A stretch of DNA of 64,000 nt. Origin: Flaccisagitta enflata. Taxonomy: Eukaryota > Chaetognatha > Sagittoidea > Aphragmophora. Location: NCBI GenBank assembly GCA_965153355.1, contig OZ231127.1, positions 51,894,001 to 51,958,000 of the forward strand. Direction: 5' to 3'. The notes under the pieces are model-generated. The model ran no database searches. It was given only the letters and a program-made list of their open reading frames with translations, and had not been told where the DNA came from. Made by a program: the position numbers and the translations under genes. Positions within the stretch are counted from its first letter, which is position 1, and each line of letters starts with the position of its first letter. Positions 22,821 through 40,560 of the stretch are shown piece by piece.

Positions 22821-23266
22821 TGAAATAGTCGAACTAGACGTGAGTGAGGAACGTCTCGGTCGTCTTGGCGATGGATTAGGAATGTCTGCAAGCTTTGGAG
22901 ATGAATTAATTCCGTTGGCAATTAAGTCTATGGTGTGCAGACTTCAAACGTGTATCTCCACCAAAACACGGCATCAACATAATGTTTTTTTCGTTTCTTA
23001 GCCTCTCTCTGCACCAACCCTCATTCCTTAATCCTCGACTCCCCCCCCCCTTTTATCCTTCTCCGTACTTTTATCCCACCGCTCTTCTTACTACTTTTTC
23101 GTTTTCTCGATTTTTTATCGAATAATGTTAATGAGGTACAAATCAACAAGGCTAACAACCGATACGAGCAGATATCTATTTTTATGGTGATTAAAGATGA
23201 AAGTATCTTATTTGACATCTTGTGGAAAACCGCAGAAACATAAAACTTAATATTATGCATGAGCCT
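22821..23266. other. Unassigned intergenic DNA
   Basis: No gene is supported. Confidence 0.5.
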
Positions 23267-23464
23267 TTATAGTCGCGTGCTACGCGACTCTTAGCCCAGC
23301 TTTGTCCTTCGGTTGGTCGGTTGGTTGATCCGTTAGTCGGTTGGTCGGTCTGTCCGTCAAATTTCACTTTTCATGTTTTTCGGTCTTTGCCATCACTGCT
23401 CCTGCCTAAATGCTCTAGTGACCTCAAATACGGCCCGCGACTGGGGTAGCCGTGTATCCGTTGT
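23267..23464 (-). mobile_element. HINE-like subfamily A copy
   Basis: The hairpin AGTCGCGTGCTACGCGACT is followed by CTTAGCCCAGCTTTGTCC, a GGTC/GGTT tract, a unique core, and the tail GGCCCGCGACTGGGGTAGCCGTGTATCCG. The terminal CTTGTT is degraded to TTGTC. Confidence 0.68.
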
Positions 23465-23775
23465 CATTCAAATTGCTTGGGCCACACCGTCTTGGGAGTT
23501 AGTAATTTCTTGTAACGAAACGTGTATGTGACTGTAGTATGAGGCTGCCCTTGTTGTTTTTTTATACTGGCTGGAAACCCACGACCATCCATTTACATTG
23601 TATCGATTTGCTTCCTTGTGGAGAAAAGAGGAACCAGCCCAGGAACGACAAATAAATGTCCGCTCTGCTGAAGAGAGAAAGAGAGAACCAAAGACACTAA
23701 ATAAGGAACAAACAAACAACTGAACAATCTACATCGCAAGCGAGAGAGCAGACATCTGTTTTCTCTTGTTTTCGT

Positions 23776-24112
23776 TTTTAGATGCGTCCGTCAGGAACGC
23801 ATCTCTATAAGAGGGTCTGTCCGTCGGTCCGTCCGTCCGTCCGGCCGTCCATCGGTCCGCCCGTCCGTCGATCGGCCGTACGTCCGTCGGTCGGTCCGTC
23901 CGTCGGTCGGTCCGTTACGCCTGTGCAAAAACCGAGTTACTCGGCTGTTTTGGGCTACGGTGAGATCCTACACTGAAACAAATGATCAACCAACATGTTT
24001 TGAGAGTCCTTTCACCCGTTTGTTCGTCCACCTGTCTCTTCATACATTTGTCACATGATCAATACACGCTGAGACACAGCCCGGACGCATCGTTGCCCGG
24101 ACGGGCTTGTTT
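23776..24112 (-). mobile_element. HINE-like subfamily C copy with its own matched ends
   Basis: The hairpin is AGATGCG..CGCATCT (23780-23804). A (GTCC/GTCG)n tract follows. The opposite end, CGGACGCATCGTTGCCCGGACGGGCTTGTT, reads on the element strand AACAAGCCCG..GATGCGTCCG. GATGCGTCCG is the exact complement of the last hairpin arm CGGACGCATC, although its sequence is unrelated to the subfamily A motif. Confidence 0.7.
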
Positions 24113-24436
24113 TTTTTCTGGTTATCATCAGAAAGAATTGTTTTTGCATTCTGTGCGAGAAAAAAATGAATAAATAGGCAATATCTATACCGTTAAGTTT
24201 ATTTTTTTCCAAATTTCATCGCGTCATGAAACTTTAAGGGAAGGACCGATCTAAATGAGACAAAAGGATGCATCCGGATGGCATCAGGAAACCAGAAACA
24301 CCTCCTCAACCCTCCCACCAAAAAAGAACAAACTAAAAATACAAAAAGAAAAAAAACGAAACCAGAAAAGAAACTGAAACTTGTAGAGAAACAACATTAA
24401 GAGCAAGAAGAAACAAAAAACGAAGAAGAATACGAA
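24113..24436. other. Unassigned A-rich DNA
   Basis: No gene seen. Confidence 0.5.
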
Positions 24437-24724
24437 GATGAAAAAGAAGAAGAAGAAGAAGAAAAAGAAAAAGAAAAAGAAAAAGAAAAAGAAAAAGAAA
24501 AAGAAAAAGAAAAAGAAAAAGAAGAAGAAGAAGAAGCAGAAGAAAAAGAAGAAGAAGAAGAAGAAAAAGAAAAAGAAAAAGAAAAAGAAAAAGAAAAAGA
24601 AAAAGAAGAAGAAGAAGAAGAAGAAGAAGAAGAAGAAGAAGAAGAAGAAGAAGAAGAAGAAGAAGAAGAAGAAGAAGAAGAAGAAGAAGAAGAAGAAGAA
24701 GAAGAAGAAGAAGAAGAAGAAGAA
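24437..24724. repeat. GAA/GAAAAA polypurine array with (GAA)40
   Basis: GAAAAA hexamers alternate with GAA blocks, then 121 bp of pure GAA at 24604-24724. Same composition as the tract at 22080. Confidence 0.97.
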
Positions 24725-24887
24725 GGGGAAGGAGACGGAGAAGTAGAGAAGCAAAGGGGGATAAATCGATTTTTACCAGATTCTGCGATTCGCGGATGTC
24801 GAAAGGCGAAATTCCGATCAGATGAAGGATTTCCACAAAATGGGCGAAAAATATTGGATAACCGGCCTAAAGGCAAAGACTACTAAA

Positions 24888-24890
<3 letters not shown>

Positions 24891-24968
<78 letters not shown>
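24891..24968. repeat. (GT)n microsatellite, about 39 units
   Basis: Pure array with a degenerate GTGTCC tail to about 25050. Confidence 0.98.
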
Positions 24969-24970
<2 letters not shown>

Positions 24971-25372
24971 GTGTGTGTGTGTGTCCGTGTGTAACCGTGT
25001 GTCCGTGTGTACATGTGTCTTCGTGTTGATGTGCCTATGTGTCCGTATGTGTTCCTACGTGCAATGGTGTAAAGAGAAATGGCTTTCACGTGCGAAAGTG
25101 TGTCATTGAGTCACGTAGCATTTCGATAACTAGTATCGTTTAATGACAAAACAAAGTACTTCTTCAAGGGCGCAGTTAGAACGCCACAAGGCGGAGCGTT
25201 TGCGAAAACAGAGACGTCCCATAGGCCGCAAATAGATTCTCGGTAAAATGATAACAACGTTGCCATCCTTTTGCCCTACTCTCTTTTAGAAGTAACAGGA
25301 AGAAGTAAACGGGTGGAGATTTAGGAGTTGCTTGATGATGGGGTGATTGGTGGGGGGAATCAAGATTTGGGA

Positions 25373-25777
<405 letters not shown>

Positions 25778-26182
25778 TTCTCGAATTGTCTCCTGCCGTG
25801 AGACAAATTGTCCCGAGTTCAAATTTGCCAATCCCTGCTCAAACATGAGATCATGAGAGATGTGAGCGGGCTCCATGTCGGGGAAGTCGAGTGAGATTCG
25901 ATAATGGGCACCATGACTCGGGTTGGGATACTGTGATGCTCATGTCATTGTTCGTTCGCTTGTGAACACTGTACTTTAGTCCACACTGGCTATATTCTTT
26001 GAACGTGCGCCTGTGCGTCTGCATGTCATAACCGTTGCTCGATCGGTCGGTTTGTCCGTCGTTAGGTAACGCATAACTCCTGGGACAAGTATTGGCTTTC
26101 ATGGCCTTGATCAAAGCCGTTTTTGTTGCCCCTGTCATGTCCAGCCAAAAACATAGTTTTGTGCTGCGTGGACTTAGATTAC
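25778..26182. other. Unassigned intergenic DNA
   Basis: No gene. CGATCGGTCGGTTTGTCCGTC at about 26040 is a short HINE-like microsatellite scrap. Confidence 0.45.
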
Positions 26183-26994
26183 TATAGGTCATTTCCACAA
26201 TAAACCGGCCCAGCTGAAATTCATGATGTAACAGGCAAAAATATTGTTTTTATCATGCTAATCCTTTTTTTTTATGATAGAAGCTGTTGTAACACATTAC
26301 TTGGGATTCAGTGCCTAGCTGATATCCTTCATACTTAAAATTTTGATAGGCTATCTAGCAAAGAATAGGCCAAAATCACCCCCTTTTTTATGTCACACTG
26401 ATGTCACACTTAAAACCACATTGAAAAAGATATGAAAAAATCATTAAGCCTACCCAACTATGGGTCATTTTTATTTAATTGCAATCCCTAAAGAAGAACT
26501 AAAGATTTTATGGCGACCAATTGTTGTCAACTATGGAAAAATTTCACTTTTAGTTGATGTATCTAAAATGATGATTTATTTGATTTTGATATATAGAAGT
26601 ATACTATACTTTAAATGACAATATCTTAAGTATTATGGAAATTTTCTTTTTTCCCCCTTTAGTATAGACATAACCCAAGTTACATGCAAAATTTCAGACC
26701 TTAATGTCAATTCTAGCCAGAGATATTGATTTTTGAAGAGAGTGACGGAAAATGTTAACACCCTGTTACTCTAATGTTACTCTCATTACGATGAAAACTA
26801 ACATAGTTGAACACATTTTAAGTATTGGAATATTTTTTTTCATGTGATCTGAAAGAGTATCAAATTCTGAGCATAGGGCTCAAATTTTAAGCTCATAGGT
26901 GCAACCATTATAAAATTTTGACATTTTTATCAATGTTAACGAATTCAGTCGCCTTATTTCCGCCAGTCTAGTTTATTGTGGAAACTGCCTATAA
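26183..26994. mobile_element. TA-flanked MITE, about 810 bp
   Basis: TATAGGTCATTTCCACAATA on the left matches TATAGGCAGTTTCCACAATA (reverse complement) on the right, extending imperfectly for about 40 bp. The AT-rich interior has no meaningful frame. The exact cut site is ambiguous because TATA lies at both ends. Confidence 0.6.
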
Positions 26995-27130
26995 CTATCT
27001 GTTTCTAACTAACTTTGTAACTAATAACTAGATATTTCACGTCACCTTCGGTTTTGCTACGTTCATCATCAGTTCCTTTCGCTCATGACATTCATTTGTC
27101 ATCCATTTGTCTGCTGCGTTGTCACGTCAG

Positions 27131-27253
27131 TCAACCGTATTCTACCGCCAGTCTTCCGTCTATCGATTGGTGGTGGTCCACCGCAGAGAAAGAGGCCGAA
27201 TTTGAGCTCTCGTCTTCGCGCAGAATCGTTGAAGGAAAGCGCTCGATTTTTGG
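27131..27253 (+). other. Candidate exon, 123 bp
   Basis: A less AT-rich segment lies between an acceptor-like ..CTGCTGCGTTGTCACGTCAG and a donor TTTTTGG/GTAAGC. Two frames are open; the more protein-like reads NRILPPVFRLSIGGGPPQ then a basic stretch ending SLKESARFLG. Length is divisible by three. Not recognised as any family, and no adjoining exon was found. Confidence 0.25.
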
Positions 27254-29079
<1,826 letters not shown>

Positions 29080-29219
29080 CTAACAGTGCATCTCCGAATG
29101 GGAAGCATCGTTGACCTCAGCTCGGCCTCTGACCTCATTCTTGTATTTGTCCCAAGGTTCGTCCTCAAAGACCCACTCGCAGTCGCGCCCGCGCGTACGC
29201 ATCTTTTCATGGCAGAGAC
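29080..29219 (-). other. Candidate terminal exon, acidic peptide
   Basis: On the minus strand a long pyrimidine tract ends TTTCCTCCTTTTGAG, followed by an open frame (SLCHEKMRTRGRDCEWVFED, then EPWDKYKNEV..) that stops at 29080. Codons are mixed and the peptide is not a translated simple repeat. The spacing W-x6-W-x2-Y loosely recalls a WWE domain, but the segment is far too short to assign it. No partner exon was found. Confidence 0.22.
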
Positions 29220-29295
29220 TCAAAAGGAGGAAAGAAAATGAGAAAAAAGAAAAAAAGAGGGGAATGAAAGAAAGTAGATAGAGAAAAAAGAAAGA

Positions 29296-30502
<1,207 letters not shown>

Positions 30503-30506
<4 letters not shown>

Positions 30507-30640
30507 ATTCCTTAATGTTTTTTGTCCTTCCTGTTTTTTTGTTACGACGTGCGTGCTGAAACGCGTCCTTGGCCGCGTTAAGAACCTCAACGACTGATCA
30601 GGGCGAAGATGAACATCGCACTGTGGGCTGAATATGGTCA
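30503..30640. other. Short unassigned spacer
   Basis: Nothing recognised. Confidence 0.4.
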
Positions 30641-30890
30641 AATCCCGCTTTAACGGATATCAGGGGACGAACAAGTTTCATGTATTATATACGCAATTCT
30701 GTTACAGCCCATTTAGGAAAAAAAAGCAAACAGAATGCAGATGAATGAAGGAATGCACTAGGACTACAAGCCACTGGCTTCCCTTTTCCGGTTGACTTGA
30801 ACTTGAACTTGACCTTGATTGAGGGGACAAACAATGGGCATCTGTTATAGGCAGAATTCCGTTAGAAGCGGATCCGTTACAGCGGGATTA
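30641..30890. mobile_element. Small inverted-repeat element (pogo-like ends?)
   Basis: AATCCCGCTTTAACGGAT at the left is inverted at the right (ATCCGTTACAGCGGGATT). Interior AGGGGACRAACAA and a TTCYGTTA motif recur in direct orientation. The ends recall pogo/Fot1-type elements; the assignment is tentative. Confidence 0.45.
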
Positions 30891-31050
30891 AACTGCATGG
30901 TCAAACTCATGGCCATACTCACAAAATGTGAATTGTTTGAAAATCTTCTGATCGCCACAAAGATCCAGAAAATTTCTGTGAAATAGGATGAGAAGTGGTG
31001 AGAAAAAAAACCGACAAAAAGTATAGCCAAAATCTCCTGCGTTAGGAAAG

Positions 31051-31380
31051 AATGTTTACATTAAAGTTTTGGACCCTAAGTGCGAGACAAAGGCAGAATG
31101 TTAGAGAGTTATGGACCCAGTATGCGATGAGGTGGAGGCTGCATGTTGAAAAGTTTAAGACTCAGAGTGCGTTGAGACGAAGGCAGAATATTAGAGAGTT
31201 CTGGAGCCAGAGTGCGATAAGGTGGAGGCTGCATATTGAAAAGTTTAAGACCCAGACTGCGATGAGACGAAGGCAGAATGTTAGAGAGTTATGAACCCAG
31301 AGTGTGATGAGGTGGAGGCAGAATGTTAAAGAGTTATGGACCCAGAGTGCGATGAGGTAGCGACTGCATGTTGAAAATGG
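31051..31380. repeat. 45-bp minisatellite in A/B alternation
   Basis: Seven and a third units start at 31051, 31096, 31141, 31186, 31231, 31276, 31321 and 31366. Type A starts GAATGTTAGAGAGTTATGG and type B starts GCATGTTGAAAAGTTTAAG, giving a 90-bp higher-order repeat. The plus-strand frame stays open for 80 codons (31052-31294) as 15-residue repeats RRRQNVREFWTQSAM and RWRLHVEKFKTQSAL. Confidence 0.88.
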
Positions 31381-32175
31381 TTACGAATCATTCTCGCCTT
31401 CGATTTATCCTCATTTATCGACGCCACGGGAATCCAAAAATGAGAGAAATGAGTCGCATCTCTTTCTCTTCACCCAACACATCACTCGACACATCGCTCG
31501 ACACATCACCCGAGTCATCACCTTGCTTGAGTCACACCTGACTCATCTCTTACACACGCGCGCTTTGGGAAAAAAAATTGTTTTATGGCATAATCGTTTC
31601 AAACTAGTAGTACGTCGAAAACACCATGTATACATGCGGTATTATTCTTATGGCTCTACTTTTATCATGACTTGATCTTTGTCCACCAAACTTCTTTTTT
31701 ACCCTTCTGCTTTTAACCGACCTCATTTCATATACAATTCATGTTAGTCTAAACAAACATCTTAACAATCCTTTTCTCCTAACCCACCTCCAAAATCCCA
31801 GAGAGGAAAATGCGTCATCTCAAACGCCCCCCCCTTTCCTCTTATCCTACTCCCATCTCACTCTCTCATTCACCACAATGTACAAGGAGGGCCCCTCCAT
31901 CCGCGAAAGGAACCAATTCTTCTCACTCTACCTGTCGTCGTAAGCCTTGAGGGCGTTTATCTAATGCATCGGTGAATCAGTGCTTTTGGAATCCGTCTGA
32001 TGCCGATGGTCGTATTCTGTCACCATGTCCCCCCACACCATGCCATCAATTCCGTCATCTGAGTCTGATGTCGAGCTTGTTGTCATTCTAAAACATGGAG
32101 AGGAAAATTATTGCTGTTCTTTACGATAAGTTTTTTTGTTTTGTAACTCTTTTGATCCCTTCTCTTTTTTTTTTT
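31381..32175. other. Unassigned intergenic DNA
   Basis: CACATC(G/A)CTCGA-type short repeats at 31480-31520. No gene is supported. Confidence 0.5.

Positions 32176-32266
<91 letters not shown>
32176..32266. repeat. (CTTT)n microsatellite
   Basis: About 22 units. Confidence 0.97.
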
Positions 32267-32308
32267 CCTTTTTTTTTATTCATTTCTTTTTATCTTTCTG
32301 GCTTGCTG

Positions 32309-32500
32309 TTTTAGATGCGGACACGCAACTATAAGATGCTTTGTCCGTCCATACGTCGGTCCATCCGTTTGTCGGCTTATGAGAACAAGTCGAAAAGTGG
32401 AAAAACAAGAGTTCTAGATGTTTGTGTGTGGGGGGAGGGGGAGTGGTGGTGTGGATGGTACACCGACGAATTCGCCTCGAATCCTTCGCGTCACTCGTTT
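32309..32500 (-). mobile_element. HINE-like subfamily B/C copy, decayed tail
   Basis: TTTTAGATGCGGACACGCAACTATAAGATGCTTTGTCC has hairpin arms with one mismatch. A short GTCC tract and the B-type core (GAACAAGTCGAAAAGTGGAAAAACAAG) follow. The far end is poorly preserved. Confidence 0.5.
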
Positions 32501-32770
32501 CTCAATTTCTTTCCATCATTTTTAGTTCTTTTTTTCTCATTTCTGTATCAGCTAATTAACCCATTTCTACATCCATTTTTGCGTCCTTTTGCTGTGATAA
32601 AGAGACAGATGATCAGTTATTTGTTAAACTCGTCATTCTCTCTTTTTTCACTTGATTCGTTAATTCAGTTTCGTGTTTCAACTTTCGACTTTTTTTTTCG
32701 TCTTCGTTCCTCTAAAAATCACTGACCTTTCACTAACGATCTCTTTTCCCCATCAATTCCTGTGTCCTTC

Positions 32771-33717
32771 CTAATTCACTGTCATTGTCTCTATCATTCT
32801 GGCTATCTTTCTGTCTTGGTCGATCTGTTTCCTTTCAGTCATCTTGCCTTTCTTATTTTTCCCAGCGTGTTCGCATCTTTGTCTTAGTTTTGTTACTTCC
32901 TGTATGTCTCGATGTCCATCCTAATTCACTGTCATTGTCGTTGTCTCTGTCACTTGGGCTATCTTTTTGTCTTGGTTGGTCTGTTTCCTTACAGTCATCT
33001 TGCTTTTCTTTTTTTCCCAGCGTGTTTGCATCTTTGTCTTAGTTTTGTTACTTCCTGTTTGTCTCTATGTCCTTCCTAATTCACTGTCGTTGTCGTTGAC
33101 TGTGTCATTCAGGCTATCTTTCTGTCTCGGTTGTTCTGTTTGGACATCAAACTTTCAGTCACCTTGCTTTTCTTTTTTCCTTTCCAGCACGTTTGCATCT
33201 TTGTCTTAGTTTTGTTACTTCCTGTTTGTCTCGATGTCCTTCCTAATTCACTGTCATTGTCGTTGTCTGTGTCATTCAGGCTATCTTTCTGTCTCGGTTG
33301 TTCTGTTTGGACATCAAACTTTCAATCACCTTGCTTTTCTTTTTTTCTTTTCCAGCGCGTTCGCATCTTTATCTTAGTTTTGTTACTTCCTGTTTGTCTC
33401 GATGTCCTTTCTAATTCACTGTCATTTTCATTGTCTGTGTCATTCAGTCTATCTTTCTGTCTCGGCTGTTCTGTTTGGATATCAACCTTTCAGTCACCTT
33501 ACTTTTCTTTCTTCTTTCCAGCGCGTTCTCATCTTTAACTTAGTTTTGTTACTTCCTGTTTGTCTCGATGTCCTTCCTAATTCACTGTCATTGTCGTTGT
33601 CTGTGTCATTCAGCCTATCTCTCTGTCTTGGTTGGTCTGTTTGGACATCAACCTTTCAGTCACCTTGCTTTTCTTTTTTTTTTCCAGCGCTTTTGCATCT
33701 TTGTCTTTGTTTCTATC
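32771..33717. repeat. ~150-168-bp tandem repeat, about six units
   Basis: The phrase CTAATTCACTGTCATTGTC recurs at 32771, 32921, 33076, 33243, 33411 and 33577. Each unit includes a TTTTCTTTT..CCAG tract that looks like a splice acceptor, and encodes similar open peptides in several frames. Repeat identity, not coding, explains the frames. Confidence 0.88.
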
Positions 33718-34672
<955 letters not shown>

Positions 34673-34737
34673 TCTCATCTGTCAATAAGTATCAGCTAGT
34701 CAGTCTCTCTATCTCTCTCTGTCTCTCTCTGTCTCTA

Positions 34738-35282
34738 CAGTGCGGCGCATAAATAAGTAGCCAGTACTTTCAAAAGCTAATTGTGTCAGTCCTAGCACTT
34801 AAAAACACTAAAAATCTATGAAATTCTTAAAGATCTTCAAAAGTTCTACAAATCTAGCCCAATCCCAGACTTATATTTCGCTTTGCTAGGAATTCATACA
34901 AGTTCAAAGAGGAGAAGTAATTTAGTAGAATCTATCACTGAACAACCACGGGCAAAACACAAAATAGACTTAGTTTTTCTTAGATAGATCAAAAACAAAT
35001 CATGATAATGACTTCAAATCCATGAGCATTTTAAAGAGCTTCGAAAACTCTGATTGTCAGAAAGGAGCTAATTTTTTGTCCCTTTTTCCCAACATGGTTT
35101 TGATATGCTTATATTCAAACTGACGTCACTTCTAAACGAAAAGAGCCACAAATTTGGGATTGGTCTCAAATTAAAGAAAATTGAAAATCCTGTAATATTA
35201 TCACCAATAAATTTATCCTATCATTTCTAAAATAAGCAAAATAGTCTTTACAAAAGTGGCTACTTATCTATGCGCCTAACTG
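34738..35282. mobile_element. TA-flanked MITE, CAGT ends
   Basis: Ends CAGTGCGGCGCATAAATAAG and (reverse complement) CAGTTAGGCGCATAGATAAG, with TA at 34736-34737 and 35283-35284. Duplication copy 1 shows the empty site CTCTATGTCTC with a single TA. Internal modules at 34838-34905 (minus) and 35130-35205 (plus) match those of the ACCTTGG-type MITEs. Confidence 0.88.
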
Positions 35283-35310
35283 TATGTCTCTATGTCTCTA
35301 TGTCTCTATG

Positions 35311-35380
<70 letters not shown>

Positions 35381-35658
35381 GTGAGCAGTATAACTAACGC
35401 TAGATCGTGGCACGCTATTGTTGCACGTAGTACGCTCAATCGAGAGAATTGAAGAGTGTCATTGTTGTTTGTTGTGATTTCCAATATCGATTTTTTATGT
35501 AGTTATTGGCATAAAATTGGCGACCGTATCAGAATGAAGTTGCGGTGAAATGTGATCATTGGTCGTGGTTGTTATTGGATACCAGATACTGCTATCATAC
35601 ATGTTTAAACAAATGGAAAATATCAAACATTTGCCATTGGAAAAATGTGACACTTGAT

Positions 35659-35922
<264 letters not shown>

Positions 35923-36332
35923 CGCGTGAGCGAGTGTTTGCGTGTGCGTGTGCGTGTGCGTGTGTTACTCTATAAGAGGGCGTGTCCGTAGATCGGAGGG
36001 AAGGCCGGTAACGCGAGATTTGGGATGATGCAAAATTCGCCGAAATAGCTATTTCTGAGCCTACCCGCCTACCCAAATGCTGAACCTGCCCACCCGCATT
36101 ACTGCCCCTGCCAATCCGCAAGCGACTACTTATTGGCCATATATTCGTCTTCGTTTTCTTTGCACCTCATGTTCCACCATTTTGCCTTCTTTTTATTCAA
36201 CTTCAAGCGAGGGACAAAATTTTCTCGAATTGAAAGGAGGCTTCGGTTAAAATTCGTCGTGGCTCTCTACAAGAGGAGGCGCGACCCTCATCAATCAGCT
36301 GCTTGACCCCATCACAGCCATCGGCTTAACGA

Positions 36333-36335
<3 letters not shown>

Positions 36336-36428
<93 letters not shown>
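36336..36428. repeat. (CT)n microsatellite
   Basis: About 46 units. Confidence 0.98.
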
Positions 36429-37998
<1,570 letters not shown>

Positions 37999-38392
37999 AC
38001 AGAGACAGAGACAGATTGACAGAATGAAAGAATGACAGATAGACAGAATGGCAGACAGAGGTACAATTAGGTACAAAATCAGAGAGACACTGCTATGTGA
38101 GAGAATGATAGGTGAGATGGGCATGGACAGATTAGCAGACAGACATTTTCAAACGAAGGGCCAAGAGTCAGAAAATCAGAGAAAACCCGTGAAAAAAGAG
38201 AGCGTACATCACCGTGCCATAGATGGACAGATATTGACCTCCTTTTTTTTCTTTCAGTTTCGTTGGAGGGTATCCATGACACCGCAAAGTAGAAGGAAAA
38301 GAAGAAAAAACATGATACGTATCTGATAATGGATGGAACAGGCAAGGGGTGAAAGAGCGATATAAAAATGAAGAGACGCTGCATAGGAAGAC

Positions 38393-38439
<47 letters not shown>

Positions 38440-38550
38440 TTAGTAAAGTTATGGTGTGGCGTTGCGAGGTTATCGCGTTTTGTGACGAGAGGGGGAAGAA
38501 TTATTTTAACCTCTTTCTCCCCAATTCAACCCTTCCTCGCTTTAGGCGTA

Positions 38551-39510
38551 ACCTTGGCGACAAAAAAAATGGCGGATTTTTAAAACAGATTCTATCTACC
38601 TCAATTCAAGAAAAACTTATTAAAATCGGTGATAGTTAGAAAGCTCTTCGAAAGATCTTTTATTTGAGTCGTGTCCGAAAATTTTAACTCAAACGGTTAA
38701 GAAGCTAGAGCAATTTGATCATGACTACTCCTTTTGTGGACTGCCCGTGACTCTATAGAAGGGAATTTGAAAAAAAGTTAAAATCTAAAAAAATGATGGA
38801 AGTTTTGGTCCGATTTCTACAAAATTTTAGGTGGTAGTTCAAGTGTATGTCTTCTGATATCACTTCAATTTTCATGCTAATCGGATGATTTTTACTAGGG
38901 TTTTCATAATTTTATATTCTAGATCTCAATAAAATATACTAAAACTAAAGTGGTTTGCTGTTGTTGCATTTACTTCACTGCTGAATTGATAAAACCTCTC
39001 CTGTGCTATTCCAACTTGAACATTATTCTCAGAGCTTCAAAACCATCATGAATTTGATATGATTTTTGTCAAAACTTGATAATAAAAATTCTTCAAAAAA
39101 ACCATGTTGTTATCTCATTGACGCTCAGATTTCTAGAAGATTTCAAGATCTTTCTCATAATGAAAATGATAGAAAAAATTGTTCGATTTTTAAAACTTTT
39201 GAGGAGCTGTCAGAGGAAGGTATTCAGCGCTTCCAGTTCAATTTTCATCAAAATCAGAGAATTTTTACTATGGTTTTAAGATGATTGTTTTTTATCACTC
39301 ATTCTTGACATGACACTAGAGCAGAAATGGAGTAGTCATGTTCAAACTGCTGTAGCCTCTAAACCGTTTGAGTTAAAAATTCCAGACACGACTCAAATGA
39401 AAGATCTTTCGAAGAGCTTTCTAACCATCACCCATCTTAATAAGTTCTTATTAAATTAAGGTAGATAGAATCTGTTTTGAAAAATCCGCCATTTATTTTG
39501 TCGCCAAGGT
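38551..39510. mobile_element. TA-flanked MITE, ACCTTGG type, 960 bp
   Basis: Ends ACCTTGGCGACAAAAAAAAT and (reverse complement) ACCTTGGCGACAAAATAAAT, followed by GGCGGATTTT, with TA on both sides. Inverted arms of about 200 bp include the shared module (38618-38715 minus, 39345-39440 plus). It is the longest and most palindromic of the MITEs. Confidence 0.82.
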
Positions 39511-39886
39511 TATTCTACGGTTAGTAAACTTTATTTAAAAGGGTGTGTTTGCATTTTAAGGCGCTATATTAGGTGTTTTGAAAAGCGGAGATACTGTTTC
39601 TTACACCTGTGATATTCATTTTTCTACAGCGATACCATGCAAATTCCTGTGATTTCAGTCCTGAAGAACCTCTTTATAGCATCCCGGTTTCAAAAAACAA
39701 TTGATTTGAGCTCGGTAAAATAATGTCTATACATTTCCAACGCCTCTTAAGGTTAACTTAACGTTTACCGTGTGTATCGATGGTTATTCGCAGTCATTTA
39801 TTCCCTTCTTAAATCCTAGCGTCTCCCTTATGGCAAAAACAGTGCCATTGCAAAACGTTTAAAGAGTTGCTGTATGTATGTGTCAA
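39511..39886. other. Unassigned AT-rich DNA
   Basis: No gene seen. Confidence 0.5.
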
Positions 39887-40020
<134 letters not shown>

Positions 40021-40140
40021 CTGACACAACAACAACAACAACAGAAACTGCAGCAAATTGCCACAGCAACGTCTTTATCGAACATTTGTGCCTCGGCGTT
40101 TATTGAGACCGAATCCGATCCTGTATCCATGACCCAATAA

Positions 40141-40560
40141 ATTATCAACCATCAGCGCGTGAAAACGTCGATAACAATGTTTTCTTCCCAGTTTCCTCGA
40201 TTCGATAATATCATAAGTTTTTTTTCTTACATTCACAGGTGTTAGGTTAGCGTTACCATGTTACCGAAATCGATGCTTCAGCATGTTACCACACGGAGCG
40301 AATGGAACGATACTAAATGGCTTTTAATGTAATGGAAAATTAGTCATCTGAAAATCACTTTATTCGTTTTTTTCATGGTTTGTGGAAAGGCCCCAATCAG
40401 CTTCTAAGTTCTGTCTATTAGACTTGGTTTCACGCAACCAGCACGACATTTTTAAGAATGTTTTCTTTTACTTCCATTTTTTTCTCAGAATATTTTTAGT
40501 TACATGTAGACTACATGATGTTCATTTTTCGAGCAACCGCTTACCTCTGAGCTGATATCT
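40141..40560. other. Unassigned intergenic DNA
   Basis: No gene seen. Confidence 0.5.

Noticed and set aside
21920-22921. Open frame of 333 codons, Phe/Ser/Leu-rich
   Set aside because: Translation of the TTC strand of the polypurine tract.
32771-33717. Series of exons suggested by repeated TTTTCTTTTTCCAG
   Set aside because: The signals recur because the ~165-bp unit is tandemly repeated; no matching donors or conserved single frame.
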